A stretch of 64,000 nt of DNA from Pseudoduganella flava (GCF_007830495.1 NZ_VLKW01000014.1:62001-126000), one strand, 5' to 3'. Counted from the first letter of the stretch, positions 17,965-26,178 are shown. A program made the numbers and translations. The notes: a model not told the origin generated them from the letters alone.

Positions 17965-18545
17965 TGCGCTCCCTTCGCCATGATGCGCAGCACCTTGTTC
18001 CCCTGGTAGAAGACGGCCTTCATCGGAATCTCGGCGCCTTCCATGCTGGTGACGACGAGCGCCACCGCGTCTTCGAACTTGCCCGGAATCGTCGTGCGGG
18101 CCTGCACCGCGTAATCGACGGGCAGCTCCCACAGCAGCTGCCAGCCGGCCGCCGCGGCCCAGCGGGCCAGCGCGGCGTTCAGCGTGCGGTCCGTCAGCGC
18201 GATTTCCCACGTATCGCCGCCGGCCGCCGGCTGCTGCAGCGCGCCGGGGGCCGGCAGCGGTGCCGGCTCGGTGCTCTTCGCTTCCTGGGCGGCGGTGACG
18301 GTGCCGTTGTCGCGCTTCTTCGGGCGATTGATGCGTTTCGGCGCCGGCTTTGCCGCGGGCTTCTCGGCGGCGGCCGGGGCGCTTTCCTGCGCCACCGGGC
18401 CGGCGACCGGCGCCGCCAGTGCCTGCGCGGGCAGCGCGACACAGCCGATCAGCCAGGCTAGGACGGCGGCGCGGCATGCCGTCGGAGGGGTGAAAAGGCC
18501 GGCAGCGCGACGCGGCGTGCCGGAACGTGCATATGTGGGAGACAA
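17961..18545 (-). CDS. pilL: PilL, TcpQ-domain protein of the type IVb pilus
   Basis: 194 residues initiated at TTG behind an excellent AGGAGG site. A signal segment (VLAWLIGCVALPAQALA) and a Pro/Ala/Lys linker are followed by a TcpQ C-terminal domain (WEIALTDRTLNAALARWAAA, QLLWELPVDYAVQ, GNKVLRIMAK). TcpQ/PilL proteins stabilise and localise the secretin. It is the first gene of the pil cluster. The AGGAGGAACC here contains GGAACC but no CCAC follows at 15-16 nt, so it is not an hrp box. Confidence 0.8.
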   Translation of the reverse strand: MSPTYARSGTPRRAAGLFTPPTACRAAVLAWLIGCVALPAQALAAPVAGPVAQESAPAAAEKPAAKPAPKRINRPKKRDNGTVTAAQEAKSTEPAPLPAPGALQQPAAGGDTWEIALTDRTLNAALARWAAAAGWQLLWELPVDYAVQARTTIPGKFEDAVALVVTSMEGAEIPMKAVFYQGNKVLRIMAKGAQ

Positions 18546-18575
18546 AGCGGTTCCTCCTGTGCGTCGTTGAGGGCC

Positions 18576-18596
18576 GCACGGGCATCGCGCCCGTGC
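18576..18596 (-). terminator. Hairpin between sctC and the pil cluster
   Basis: An 8-bp perfect stem (GCACGGGC / GCCCGTGC) with a 5-nt loop in the 105-bp gap downstream of sctC. No T-run follows it on the minus strand, so it may attenuate rather than end transcription into pilL. Confidence 0.45.
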
Positions 18597-18650
18597 TGCT
18601 CATATGACAATTATGGTAGCGAAGCCGGGATCAAAATTTCTCAACAAAAC

Positions 18651-20726
18651 TCATCGCGCTCGATCGCCCCGCCCCGGCGAGACGGCGGCCGGAATCAGCG
18701 CCCACGGCGACGTGGCGGCCGGCCGGGCGGCCAGCGGCGGTGGGGTACCGGGCGGCAGCGCCGGCATCGCTTCGGCTTCCGTGCGGGCCGGCGCAGGCGG
18801 TACGCGCTTCTTCGGCGCGTCGAGCGCCGGGGGGCGTTCGGCGGCCTGCAGCGCCGGTTTTTCGCGCACGGGGGCCGGCGCCGGCAGCGGCAGCAGCGGC
18901 GCTCCCATGGGTGCGGACGGCGGTGGCGGCGGCAGGTTCGACGCGATGCCCGCCTCTCGCGCCGCTTCCCGGCCCCGCGCGGCCGCCTTCGACGTGGCGA
19001 CCGCCGGGGTGCCCGCCGTGGAAGTCAGCCGCGGCGTCAGCAGGAACAGCCGTTCCCGCGTGCTGGCCGAGCGGTTCTCGGTGCGGAACAAGCCGCCGAC
19101 GAGCGGCAGGTCGCCCAGCACGGGCACCTTCTGCTTGTCCGTCGACAGCCGCTCGGCCCGATAGCCGCCGATCATCAGCGTCTGCTGCGAATCGATGATG
19201 GCCTGCGTGCTGATCGTCGAGCGGGTCACGTTGACGTTGCTGTTCTTTGCGCCGGCCGCCTGGTTGTCCAGCGAGCCGTCCTCGATGTCCACCTCCAGGT
19301 GCACGCGGGTGGCAGGGCCTTCACGGATGATGCGGGGGATCACGCGCAGCATCGTGCCGGCCGTGACGTCCGCCAGGTCCGCCACCCGCTCGCCCACCAG
19401 CGACACGTACGCGCTCTGCGAGAGGTCCAGCACGGCGGCCACGTTATCGATCGTCAGCACCGTCGGCGTCGCGAGCACTTTCGCTTCGCCGTTCGCCTCC
19501 ATCGCCTTCAAGCGCGCATAGAAGCGGGCCGCATCGCTGATGAGCAGCGTGGCGCCGGCCACCGGCAGCGTCGCGCCCAGCGAGTCGGTCGCCGTGGCAT
19601 TGACCACCGCGTTGACGGCGCCGGCGCGCACGCCCCACTCCACGCCCATCTCGGCCAGCCGGTTGCGGTCGATGTCGACGATCAGCGCCTCGATCTCGAT
19701 CTGCTGCGGCTGCACATCCAGTTGCGCAATCAGTTCCGCGTACATGGCCCGCTTGTCCGCCGTGTCGTAGATGAGGATCGCGTTCAGCGCGGGATTGGCT
19801 TCGATGCGGGGGCGGCGCTCGTCCTCGCCGCGACTGCGCGGTTCGCTCCGGTCGGCGTGACCCTCGGAGGACGTGCGGCCCGCCGCGGGCGGGGTGCCGG
19901 CCGGCGGCGCGAAGATCGGCATGAACGTGCTGCCGCCGGCCCCTTCCCTTCCCCGCTCGTGCCCCACTTCCCGAGCGCCGCCCGCCCCCACCTTCGGCAG
20001 CCGCGAACGCTTCGAGCTGCCCGCGTCCAGCTCCGGCACGTCGGCCAGCTTGCCGGGCGACGAAGGGCCGAACAGCAGGTTCGACAGGATCGTCTTCACG
20101 CCGGGGATCGTTTCCGTCTGCCCCCGCACGTTGATCACGCGGTCGTTGACGCTGGCGTACTTCAGCCGGAACATCATCACGCGGCGCGCCTTCGCATCGG
20201 CACGGCGTTCGTCCGGCATCAGGATGTCGCGCGCCAGGTTCACATAGGCGCGCGGGCCGCTGACGATGACGGTGCCCGTGTCGGGCAGCTCGCCCCAGCC
20301 GAAGCGCTCGTCGTACAGGCCCACGCCGACGAGGGCCGCCTTGGCATCCTGCACCGCGTCCTCGCCCACGTCCAGGCGCAGCGACGCGTTGTCGTCCGCC
20401 GCCACCACGTACAGCGTGTCGTTGTAGACGAACCAGCGGAACGGCGCCGCCGCTGCCAGGCGGTTCAGGAACTCGGTGCCGCTGTCGCCCTTGAAGCGGC
20501 CCTTCAGCACCTTGTCGCCCTTCACGCTGTAGGAAAGGCGCACGTCGTACACGCGGGCGAACTGCTCCAGCACGGCGCGCAACCGCAAGTCGGTGGCGTC
20601 GATCGCGAACCCCGTCGTCTTCCAGCCGGCCGGCGGCGCCGCTTGCGCGAAGCCGGCCGGCTGCAGCAGCGCCGCCGCCAACGCCAACTGGGCCAAAACC
20701 CGGGCAAGCGCGCCCCGCAGCGTCAC
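18651..20726 (-). CDS. sctC: SctC (HrcC), type III outer-membrane secretin
   Basis: 691 residues. It begins at a GTG overlapping the stop of the preceding gene (GTGA), followed at once by a signal peptide (LAQLALAAALLQPAGFAQA). N0/N1 domains (GFAIDATDLRLRAVLEQFAR, GTVIVSGPRAYVNLARDIL) and a secretin core (VQPQQIEIEALIVDIDRNRL, LMIGGYRAERL, RERLFLLTPRL) are clear. After the core come about 120 extra residues rich in Pro and Ala (LPPPPPSAPMG, PALPPGTPPPLAA), unusual for SctC. It is the third gene of an hrpF-hrpG-hrcC order known from P. syringae. Confidence 0.92.
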   Translation of the reverse strand: MTLRGALARVLAQLALAAALLQPAGFAQAAPPAGWKTTGFAIDATDLRLRAVLEQFARVYDVRLSYSVKGDKVLKGRFKGDSGTEFLNRLAAAAPFRWFVYNDTLYVVAADDNASLRLDVGEDAVQDAKAALVGVGLYDERFGWGELPDTGTVIVSGPRAYVNLARDILMPDERRADAKARRVMMFRLKYASVNDRVINVRGQTETIPGVKTILSNLLFGPSSPGKLADVPELDAGSSKRSRLPKVGAGGAREVGHERGREGAGGSTFMPIFAPPAGTPPAAGRTSSEGHADRSEPRSRGEDERRPRIEANPALNAILIYDTADKRAMYAELIAQLDVQPQQIEIEALIVDIDRNRLAEMGVEWGVRAGAVNAVVNATATDSLGATLPVAGATLLISDAARFYARLKAMEANGEAKVLATPTVLTIDNVAAVLDLSQSAYVSLVGERVADLADVTAGTMLRVIPRIIREGPATRVHLEVDIEDGSLDNQAAGAKNSNVNVTRSTISTQAIIDSQQTLMIGGYRAERLSTDKQKVPVLGDLPLVGGLFRTENRSASTRERLFLLTPRLTSTAGTPAVATSKAAARGREAAREAGIASNLPPPPPSAPMGAPLLPLPAPAPVREKPALQAAERPPALDAPKKRVPPAPARTEAEAMPALPPGTPPPLAARPAATSPWALIPAAVSPGRGDRAR

Positions 20727-21130
20727 CGCAGGCCTCCGGCGAAGCGGACGCGGATGCGCTGCTCCTCCGCGCTGATGTCGTCGCGCCGCGGCCGGGCCGG
20801 CGCCAGCAGCGCGCGCCACAATGCCGTCTGGTTCAGCAGCTCTTCCAGCGGCTGGGCCGCATCGTGCCAGCCCTGGGCGCCGTCCAGCCAGCGGTTCAGC
20901 ACGAGCGCCTGGCCGTCGTCGCCGACCGCGAGACCGGCATCGTAGTCGCGCGCGCTCTGGAACCCGGCGCGCGCCGCCGCCTCCAGCTGCGCCGTGCTGA
21001 AATTGCGCAGCAGGTAGACGCCCAGCTCGGCGCCGCCCGGCTGCCGCCGCAGGTACACGGTCTCGCCGTCGATGACGACGGGTTCGTCCTCCGGCAGCGT
21101 CGCCAGCCATTGATCGAGATGCTCGCCCAT
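20723..21130 (-). CDS. HrpG-position T3SS protein, chaperone-like
   Basis: 135 residues, no signal peptide, acidic and compact: LDQWLATLPEDEPVVIDGET, LGVYLLRNFSTAQLEAAA, LNRWLDGAQGWHDAAQPLEE. It lies between hrpF-like and sctC, the position of hrpG in the P. syringae hrpC operon, whose product is a CesT-like cytosolic chaperone/regulator. Size and composition fit that class, but I see no diagnostic motif, so the assignment rests mainly on synteny. It is coupled to sctC by GTGA. Confidence 0.6.
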   Translation of the reverse strand: MGEHLDQWLATLPEDEPVVIDGETVYLRRQPGGAELGVYLLRNFSTAQLEAAARAGFQSARDYDAGLAVGDDGQALVLNRWLDGAQGWHDAAQPLEELLNQTALWRALLAPARPRRDDISAEEQRIRVRFAGGLR

Positions 21131-21131
21131 G

Positions 21132-21365
21132 TCACCGGGTCTCGTTCAGTACCGTTTTCAACGGCTTTTGCAGCAGGTTGAACTGCGCGTTCATCACCGT
21201 GTGCGTCACCGATTGCTCTTGCAGCAGCCGCACGAATTCGTTCGGATCGGTCGGTTCGCCATTGGTCTGGCGGCGCTGGAATTCATTGATGTTGGCGCAG
21301 GTATCGTCGAACCGGCGCGTCAACGTGCGCAGCGATTGCGCGACGGGGTTTTGATTGGTGGCCAT
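21132..21365 (-). CDS. HrpF-like small T3SS protein (needle/SctF-like)
   Basis: 77 residues, all helical: ARTLTRRF-like N-helix, RQTNGEPTDPNEF turn, then FVRLLQEQSVTHTVMNAQFN and LLQKPLKTVLNETR. Length and the C-terminal helix resemble P. syringae HrpF and, more loosely, SctF needle and SctI rod subunits. It follows a GGAGAGCTTC ribosome site and a one-mismatch hrp box. If it is the needle, the three tiny proteins at 42.6-43.2 kb need another role; if not, one of them may be the Hrp pilin. Confidence 0.65.
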   Translation of the reverse strand: MATNQNPVAQSLRTLTRRFDDTCANINEFQRRQTNGEPTDPNEFVRLLQEQSVTHTVMNAQFNLLQKPLKTVLNETR

Positions 21366-21429
21366 GAAGCTCTCCGCTAGAGGTATCGGAACTGGAATGG
21401 GCGGCGGAGGTTGCGCCGCCCGCTACCGA

Positions 21430-21457
21430 TTAGTGGCCGGCGGAGCTTTCCGGTTCG
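21430..21457 (-). promoter_or_regulatory. Putative hrp box before hrpF-hrpG-sctC (one mismatch)
   Basis: CGAACC-N15-CCAC-TA-A on the minus strand, 65-90 bp before the hrpF-like start and overlapping the end of sctL. Only the first G of GGAACC deviates. The matching operon in P. syringae also has its own HrpL promoter. Confidence 0.5.
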
Positions 21458-22056
21458 CCGGCGGCCGGCGGATTCGTCACAGCGAGAGTGAACGCCTGGG
21501 CCAGCGCGGCGGCGGCGGCCGTGAAATCGGCATGCCACTGGCCGCTGTCCGCTTCCAGCCGGCACGCGCCGGTGGCCAAGTCCGGGTCCGGCTGCACGGG
21601 CCATTGCCAGCCGCCGGCCAGCACCACATCGTCGGGATGCAGCCGCAGCACGGCGTTCGCCAACTTCGGCGGCGCCTCGCGCAGCACGCGGCGGTACGAG
21701 GCCGCCACCCGCTCTGCCGGCGGCGTCTCCAGTACCAGGCGCTCGAACAGCGTGCCGGCCAGGCCGGCCACGATGTCCTCGGCACCGTCGTACAGCCGCT
21801 CCAGCGCCGTGCGCAGACCGGCCAGCAGCGCGTCGGCGTCGCGCAGCACTTGCGCCTGCGCCGCCTCGGCGAGACGGGCCGCCTCGTCGCGCGCGGCTGC
21901 CAGCAGCGCATCGCGCTCCCGGTGTGCATCGGCCACGATGCGTTCGGCCAGCGCCTGCGCATCGGCCGTGTGCCGCAGGTCGGCGGCGCGCAGCACGCCA
22001 TGCTCGGGCAACAACGCCGGATCAAGCGCGATGCGGGCAACGCAGAAGGCGCTCAT
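21430..22056 (-). CDS. sctL: SctL (HrpE), ATPase regulator/stator of the T3SS
   Basis: 208 residues. The central long Ala/Arg/Glu helix (LAERIVADAHRERDALLAAA, ARLAEAAQAQVLRDADALLA) is typical of SctL/FliH proteins, followed by a globular C-terminus (ANAVLRLHPDDVVLAGGWQW) that contacts SctN. It overlaps sctK by 4 bp. Order sctI-J-K-L matches hrpB-hrcJ-hrpD-hrpE. Confidence 0.82.
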   Translation of the reverse strand: MSAFCVARIALDPALLPEHGVLRAADLRHTADAQALAERIVADAHRERDALLAAARDEAARLAEAAQAQVLRDADALLAGLRTALERLYDGAEDIVAGLAGTLFERLVLETPPAERVAASYRRVLREAPPKLANAVLRLHPDDVVLAGGWQWPVQPDPDLATGACRLEADSGQWHADFTAAAAALAQAFTLAVTNPPAAGEPESSAGH

Positions 22057-22622
22057 GCAGCCTCCTGCCACGGCAACGCGGCACGCTCGGCGCACAGGCG
22101 CCAGCAGCGCGCCAGCCGGGGACTCGCGGCGGCGGCGCCGGCCGGCGCGATGTGGGCCGTTTGTTCGGGTGGCAGCAGCAGCCGCAGGCGCGGCCACAGG
22201 CCAGGGAAGCCGGCCGCCAGTGCCGCCGCCAGTTCGGCCAGGCCGCGGTCCGTACCGGCCAGGCCGGGCACCAGCGCCGTCAACGGCTGCGTCAGCGCCA
22301 CGCTCATGCACCAGCGCCGCTGCGCCAGCGGCAGCCGGGCCAGCGCCGCGTGGTCGCGCTCGCGCGCCGCCAGCAGGCCGCCATACAGGCCGGCCGCCGT
22401 CTCCAGCGCCGGGCCGTCGCAGCGTGCCATTGCCTGCCATTGCGGGTCGAACGTGGCAGGCAGCGCTGCGGGCACTCCGGCCGCATCGCACCACAGCCGG
22501 TAGCCATGGCGCCGCGCCAGCTCACCAGCTGGTGCCGCGCCGTCCGGCCACGCTTGGGGCGCATACGGCAGCCGCCACGGCGTGTGCCACCAGTCGACGA
22601 AGGCGTCATCGGGCTGCATCAT
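22053..22622 (-). CDS. sctK: SctK (HrpD), T3SS sorting-platform protein
   Basis: 189 residues, Trp/Leu/Ala-rich, no signal peptide (FVDWWHTPWRLPYAPQAWPD, QRRWCMSVALTQPLTALVPG, RLARCWRLCAERAALPW). SctK proteins are poorly conserved adaptors between SctD and SctQ; assignment is by position between sctJ and sctL and by size. The start overlaps the sctJ stop (ATGA, with a second ATG immediately after). Confidence 0.72.
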   Translation of the reverse strand: MMQPDDAFVDWWHTPWRLPYAPQAWPDGAAPAGELARRHGYRLWCDAAGVPAALPATFDPQWQAMARCDGPALETAAGLYGGLLAARERDHAALARLPLAQRRWCMSVALTQPLTALVPGLAGTDRGLAELAAALAAGFPGLWPRLRLLLPPEQTAHIAPAGAAAASPRLARCWRLCAERAALPWQEAA

Positions 22623-23431
22623 CCCGCCGCTCCCGCCGCGGCCGGCACCTTGCCCTTGGCGCGCTTGGCCAACAGGCGCGCGACGGCCGGATGGCGCCGC
22701 GCCACCGTGAACAGCGCGTAGCCGGCGGCCAGCGCCAGCAGCGTGCCCATGCCGATCAGGGTCCAGCGCAGCGCCGCCACCGAATGCGCCTCCGTCTTGA
22801 ACGGCCCCACCATGGCCCACTCGACGGCGGGCGCCGCCGCTTCCGATGGCGTCAGCACGACGGTGACCTTGCTGCGGCCATCCTCGCCCACCAGGCCGGG
22901 AATGGCCGACGCGACGAGTTTACGCACGCGCGGCGCCAGCGCATCCTCGTCCATTGGCGGGCGGTACTTGATGAACACGGACGCCGACGAAGGCTGGATC
23001 GGTTCGCCCGGCGCGATCCGCTCGGGCAGCACGACGTGCACGCGCGCGGCCACCACGTTGTCGAACTGCTGCAGCGTGGCTTCCAGCTCTTCGGACAGGC
23101 CGTGCAGGTAGCGGATCCGCTCTTCCATCGGCGACGAGATCATGCCCTGCTTCTTGAACACCTCGCCCAGGTTGGCGCGGCTGCGGCGCGGCAGCCCGGC
23201 CGCCTGCAGCACGGCGGTGGCGCGCGGGATGTCGGCTTCCGCCACCAGCACGCTGACGCCGGCCTTGTCCTGGTGCTTCTCGGCGACGATGCCGGCGCCC
23301 GTCAGCTGCAGCACGATCTCGTTCGCATCGGCATCCTGCAATGCCGCCTGCAACGTCACGTTCTTGCCGCAGCCGGCCAGCATGGCGGCCAGCAGCAGCG
23401 CGGCACACAGCTTGCGCGCGCCCATGGTCAT
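22619..23431 (-). CDS. sctJ: SctJ (HrcJ), inner-membrane ring lipoprotein
   Basis: 270 residues. Lipobox LLAAMLAGC (Cys21), two ring-building modules (VTLQAALQDADANEIVLQL, VLVAEADIPRATAVLQAAGL; ARVHVVLPERIAPGE, ASVFIKYRPPMDED) and a C-terminal transmembrane helix (LIGMGTLLALAAGYALFTVA). It forms the periplasmic MS-ring-like ring with SctD. Overlaps sctI by 4 bp. Confidence 0.93.
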   Translation of the reverse strand: MTMGARKLCAALLLAAMLAGCGKNVTLQAALQDADANEIVLQLTGAGIVAEKHQDKAGVSVLVAEADIPRATAVLQAAGLPRRSRANLGEVFKKQGMISSPMEERIRYLHGLSEELEATLQQFDNVVAARVHVVLPERIAPGEPIQPSSASVFIKYRPPMDEDALAPRVRKLVASAIPGLVGEDGRSKVTVVLTPSEAAAPAVEWAMVGPFKTEAHSVAALRWTLIGMGTLLALAAGYALFTVARRHPAVARLLAKRAKGKVPAAAGAAG

Positions 23432-23832
23432 TGCAGCTTCGTCAGCGAATCGACCGACGTGCCGGCCTTGGACACGACCTTCGACACCGTCTGCACGCGC
23501 AGCTGGTACTCGTTCAGCGCCAGCATCGCGCGCATCATCTGCATCGAGTCGCCGCTGGCGGCGGCCTGTTCCAGCAGCCGCGACACGGTCTGCTGGTCCT
23601 TCTTCACGTCGCCCGCCAGGCTGGCGGCGCGGCCGGCGATCACCTGGCCCAGCGACTCGCCCTGCGGGATCGACGGCCGGCCGGAGAACGTCATGTGCTT
23701 GTCCAGCGCGGCACGGAACGCGGCGCTGTCGCCATGGTCGATGTGCATCGCATCGATGCGGATCTCGGTCTTGCCGATTGCCGCCGTGGTCGCAGGGGAG
23801 GCGGCGGCGGTATTGGTTACGGTAGGAGTCAT
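23428..23832 (-). CDS. sctI: SctI (HrpB), inner rod protein of the T3SS
   Basis: 134 residues with a Thr/Ala-rich secreted N-terminus and a C-terminal helical hairpin typical of rod proteins (SRLLEQAAASGDSMQMMRAM, LALNEYQLRVQTVSKVVSKA). It lies first in an operon with its own hrp box 35-60 bp upstream and ahead of sctJ, the place of hrpB in P. syringae. Confidence 0.82.
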   Translation of the reverse strand: MTPTVTNTAAASPATTAAIGKTEIRIDAMHIDHGDSAAFRAALDKHMTFSGRPSIPQGESLGQVIAGRAASLAGDVKKDQQTVSRLLEQAAASGDSMQMMRAMLALNEYQLRVQTVSKVVSKAGTSVDSLTKLQ

Positions 23833-23866
23833 CGTATTTCCTCGTCGGTGGTTGCTGCTGTGGCCA

Positions 23867-23895
23867 TCAGTGGCGCGGCCACGTACGAACGTTCC
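23867..23895 (-). promoter_or_regulatory. hrp box before sctI (one mismatch)
   Basis: GGAACG-N16-CCAC-TG-A on the minus strand in the 64-bp gap between the Cys/Pro-rich gene and sctI, 35 bp from the sctI start. Only the sixth base differs from the consensus. Confidence 0.65.
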
Positions 23896-23896
23896 G

Positions 23897-24268
23897 TCAA
23901 TACAGCCGCTCTTCCAGGCCGCGGCAGAATTCGCCGCCGCAGCCGTGCGGGCTGCTGGGGTCGCACTGGCCCGCGCTGCCGCAGCGGCGCTCGCAGGCGG
24001 CGCGCGAGCTTGGCCGCAGCGGCGGCAGCGTACTGCCGCGCCGCACCGGTTGGCGCAGCTGCACGGTGCCGTTGCCCGCCACCAGCGCCAGGTGGTGGGC
24101 GCGGTCGCCGCTGCCGATGATCGGTTCGGCGGCGCACGCTTCCGGGTCGCACAGCAGGTCGTCTTCCGGCACGGGCGGCGGGGGTGGCGGCGGTTTCACG
24201 TGCTTCAACGCGCGGGGCGTGGCTTGCGTGGGCGGGGGCGGCGCGGCGGGCAGCTCGGGCTTTTTCAT
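23897..24268 (-). CDS. Proline- and cysteine-rich protein of unknown function in the T3SS locus
   Basis: 123 residues: a Pro-rich N-terminal third (PELPAAPPPPTQ, VKPPPPPPPVPEDD), a short beta-like middle (HLALVAGNGTVQLRQPV) and seven Cys in the remainder (LLCDPEACAA, RAACERRCGSAGQC, PHGCGGEFCRG). No signal peptide. It overlaps the sctU stop (ATGA) and ends just before the sctI promoter, so it closes the sctP-U block. P. syringae has no gene here. The Cys pattern could bind metal or form disulfides after secretion (inference). Confidence 0.6.
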   Translation of the reverse strand: MKKPELPAAPPPPTQATPRALKHVKPPPPPPPVPEDDLLCDPEACAAEPIIGSGDRAHHLALVAGNGTVQLRQPVRRGSTLPPLRPSSRAACERRCGSAGQCDPSSPHGCGGEFCRGLEERLY

Positions 24269-25386
24269 GCCATCTCCCCGCGCGCGCTCGGCGGCGGCTC
24301 GCCGCGGCTTTCCAGCTCCGCCTCGCGCTGCGCCGGCGGCACGCCCAGCGCCATCATCTCGTGCACCACCGCGTACACGTACGCCACCGCCTCGTAGCTC
24401 GCGCGCGGCACCTCGGTATCGGGCTTGCAGGTCGCATACAGCGTACGCGCCAGCCACACGTGCCGGATCACGGGAATGCCCAGCTGGCGGGCGCGCGCGA
24501 TCATCGCCTGCGCCGTGTCGTCGCGGCCCTTCGCCAGCACCAGCGGCACCATCGCCTCGTTCGGGTCGTAGAACAGCGCCACCGCGAAGTGGGTAGGATT
24601 GACGACGACCGCGTTGGCATCCTCGGTGCGCGCCGCGGGCGCCTCGTTGGCCCATTGCCGCGCCAGCTGCTTGCGCTGGCCCTTGATCATCGGATCGCCT
24701 TCGGATTCCTTGTATTCGCGCTTGATCTCTTCCATGTCCATCATCAGCTCCTTGCGGTGGAAGTGCTTCTGCACGGCGAAGTCGATCACGGCAAGGATCA
24801 GGCAGATGACGATCACCGTATGGAAGATTCCCCGCAGCAGCTGGATGAAGCCCGTGTACGCGTCCTTCGGTTCGCCGCCGGCCAGCCGCACGATATTGGG
24901 CAGCTCGGCGCGCGCCAGCACATAGACCATCCAGCCGATCAGCGCCGCCTTGCCGACGGTGATCAGCAGTTCGATCAGCTTCTTCTTCGAGAAGATCTGC
25001 TTGATGCCGTTCATGGGATTGAGCTTGTCGAACTTCGGCGTCACGGATTCGGGCGAGATCAGGATGCCGAACTGGCCCCAGTGCCCCGCCACGGCGCAGA
25101 CGATGCAGACGACGAAGCAGACGGCAAACACGATCAGCAGCAGGATCGCCGCCGATGCCGTGATCTCGCCCAGCGCGGGCAGGAACGGCTGGCCGACACT
25201 GGCTATGCCGAACGTCATCAACGACTGCACGGATTCCCGCCACAGCGGTTCGGTGGCGAACGCGATCTCGGCGATCGCCACCAGGGTGACGAGCCGCGCC
25301 AGGTCACGGCTGACGGGCACCTGGCCACGCTTCCTGGCATCCTCGATCTTCTTGTCTGTGGGCTCTTCGGTTTTGTCGTCGCTCAT
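24265..25386 (-). CDS. sctU: SctU (HrcU), export-switch protein
   Basis: 373 residues. N-terminal KTEEPTDKKIEDARKRGQVP, four membrane segments, a charged linker (FHRKELMMDMEEIKREYKES) and the autocleavage motif NPTH at 263-266 (VVVNPTHFAVALFYDPNE). Self-cleavage of SctU switches export from early to late substrates with SctP. A C-terminal tail (AQREAELESRGEPPPSARG) extends slightly beyond the family core. Overlaps sctT by 4 bp. Confidence 0.95.
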   Translation of the reverse strand: MSDDKTEEPTDKKIEDARKRGQVPVSRDLARLVTLVAIAEIAFATEPLWRESVQSLMTFGIASVGQPFLPALGEITASAAILLLIVFAVCFVVCIVCAVAGHWGQFGILISPESVTPKFDKLNPMNGIKQIFSKKKLIELLITVGKAALIGWMVYVLARAELPNIVRLAGGEPKDAYTGFIQLLRGIFHTVIVICLILAVIDFAVQKHFHRKELMMDMEEIKREYKESEGDPMIKGQRKQLARQWANEAPAARTEDANAVVVNPTHFAVALFYDPNEAMVPLVLAKGRDDTAQAMIARARQLGIPVIRHVWLARTLYATCKPDTEVPRASYEAVAYVYAVVHEMMALGVPPAQREAELESRGEPPPSARGEMA

Positions 25387-26177
25387 CGCTTGCCTCCGCC
25401 GATCAATTCCGGCACGACGTCCAGCAGGCCGGCGAAGTCGCCCGCCACGTAATGGGAAAACGTGGGCCAGTACAGCAGCAGGATCAACAGGCCCGTCAGG
25501 CTCTTGATCGGCGACGATGCGAACGACACCTGCAGGTTCGATGCGAACACGCCGATCACGGCAAACGCGAACTCGATCAGGATCAGCGGGATCAGCACCG
25601 GCGCGCCATACACGATGATGTGCCAGAACAGCGCGGCGAAGCGCTTGACCAGCACGTCGATGTGGCCCGGCTCGTACGGCGGCGACAGCGCATGGGCCGG
25701 CCACGTGCCGTAGCTCTCGATCAGCATGCGCGCCAGCGCGACGAACAGGCCCGCCTGCACCATCGCCAGCACGACGGCCTGCAGCAGCATCGCGCCGACG
25801 GCGCTGGCGTCACGGTCCACGCTGGCGTTGTTGGCCTGGATCTGGATCGGCGAGCGCTGGCTGTCCAGGATCGAGCCGACCGATTGCGCGACCCACATCG
25901 GCACTGCCAGGATCACGCCCAGCAGCAGGCCGATGCCCGCTTCCTTGAAGATCAGCATGCCGCAGTACAGGAAGTCCGGCGCCGTGTCGCGCACGAACGC
26001 GAACGTGGGCAACGCGGCCGGCAACGCCACGGCCATGGCCGCGCTGTTCTTCGCCATCCCCGTCAGCGTGTTCAGGCCGAAGCCGGGCAGGATGACGAGG
26101 CAGACGAGCACGCGCGGCGTCACCAGCGCCAGCGCGATCAGCGCGTTCTGCAGGTCCAGCAGCAGCGAGCCGTGCAT
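25383..26177 (-). CDS. sctT: SctT (HrcT), export-apparatus membrane protein
   Basis: 264 residues with about six membrane segments and the family core IFKEAGIGLLLGVILAVPMW, SIGSILDSQRSPIQ-like ring motif (SVGSILDSQRSPIQIQANNA) and VIGVFASNLQVSFASSPIKS. Part of the SctR5-S4-T1 export gate. One base separates it from sctS. Confidence 0.94.
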   Translation of the reverse strand: MHGSLLLDLQNALIALALVTPRVLVCLVILPGFGLNTLTGMAKNSAAMAVALPAALPTFAFVRDTAPDFLYCGMLIFKEAGIGLLLGVILAVPMWVAQSVGSILDSQRSPIQIQANNASVDRDASAVGAMLLQAVVLAMVQAGLFVALARMLIESYGTWPAHALSPPYEPGHIDVLVKRFAALFWHIIVYGAPVLIPLILIEFAFAVIGVFASNLQVSFASSPIKSLTGLLILLLYWPTFSHYVAGDFAGLLDVVPELIGGGKR

Positions 26178-26178
26178 G

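Noticed and set aside
15064..18009. A 981-codon plus-strand frame opposite pilO and pilN
   Set aside because: Shadow of the third-position GC bias; the opposite strand encodes clear PilO and secretin motifs.
18549..18554. GGAACC upstream of pilL as a hrp box
   Set aside because: It is part of the AGGAGGAACC ribosome site and has no CCAC at 15-16 nt; the pil cluster shows no hrp box by strict criteria.
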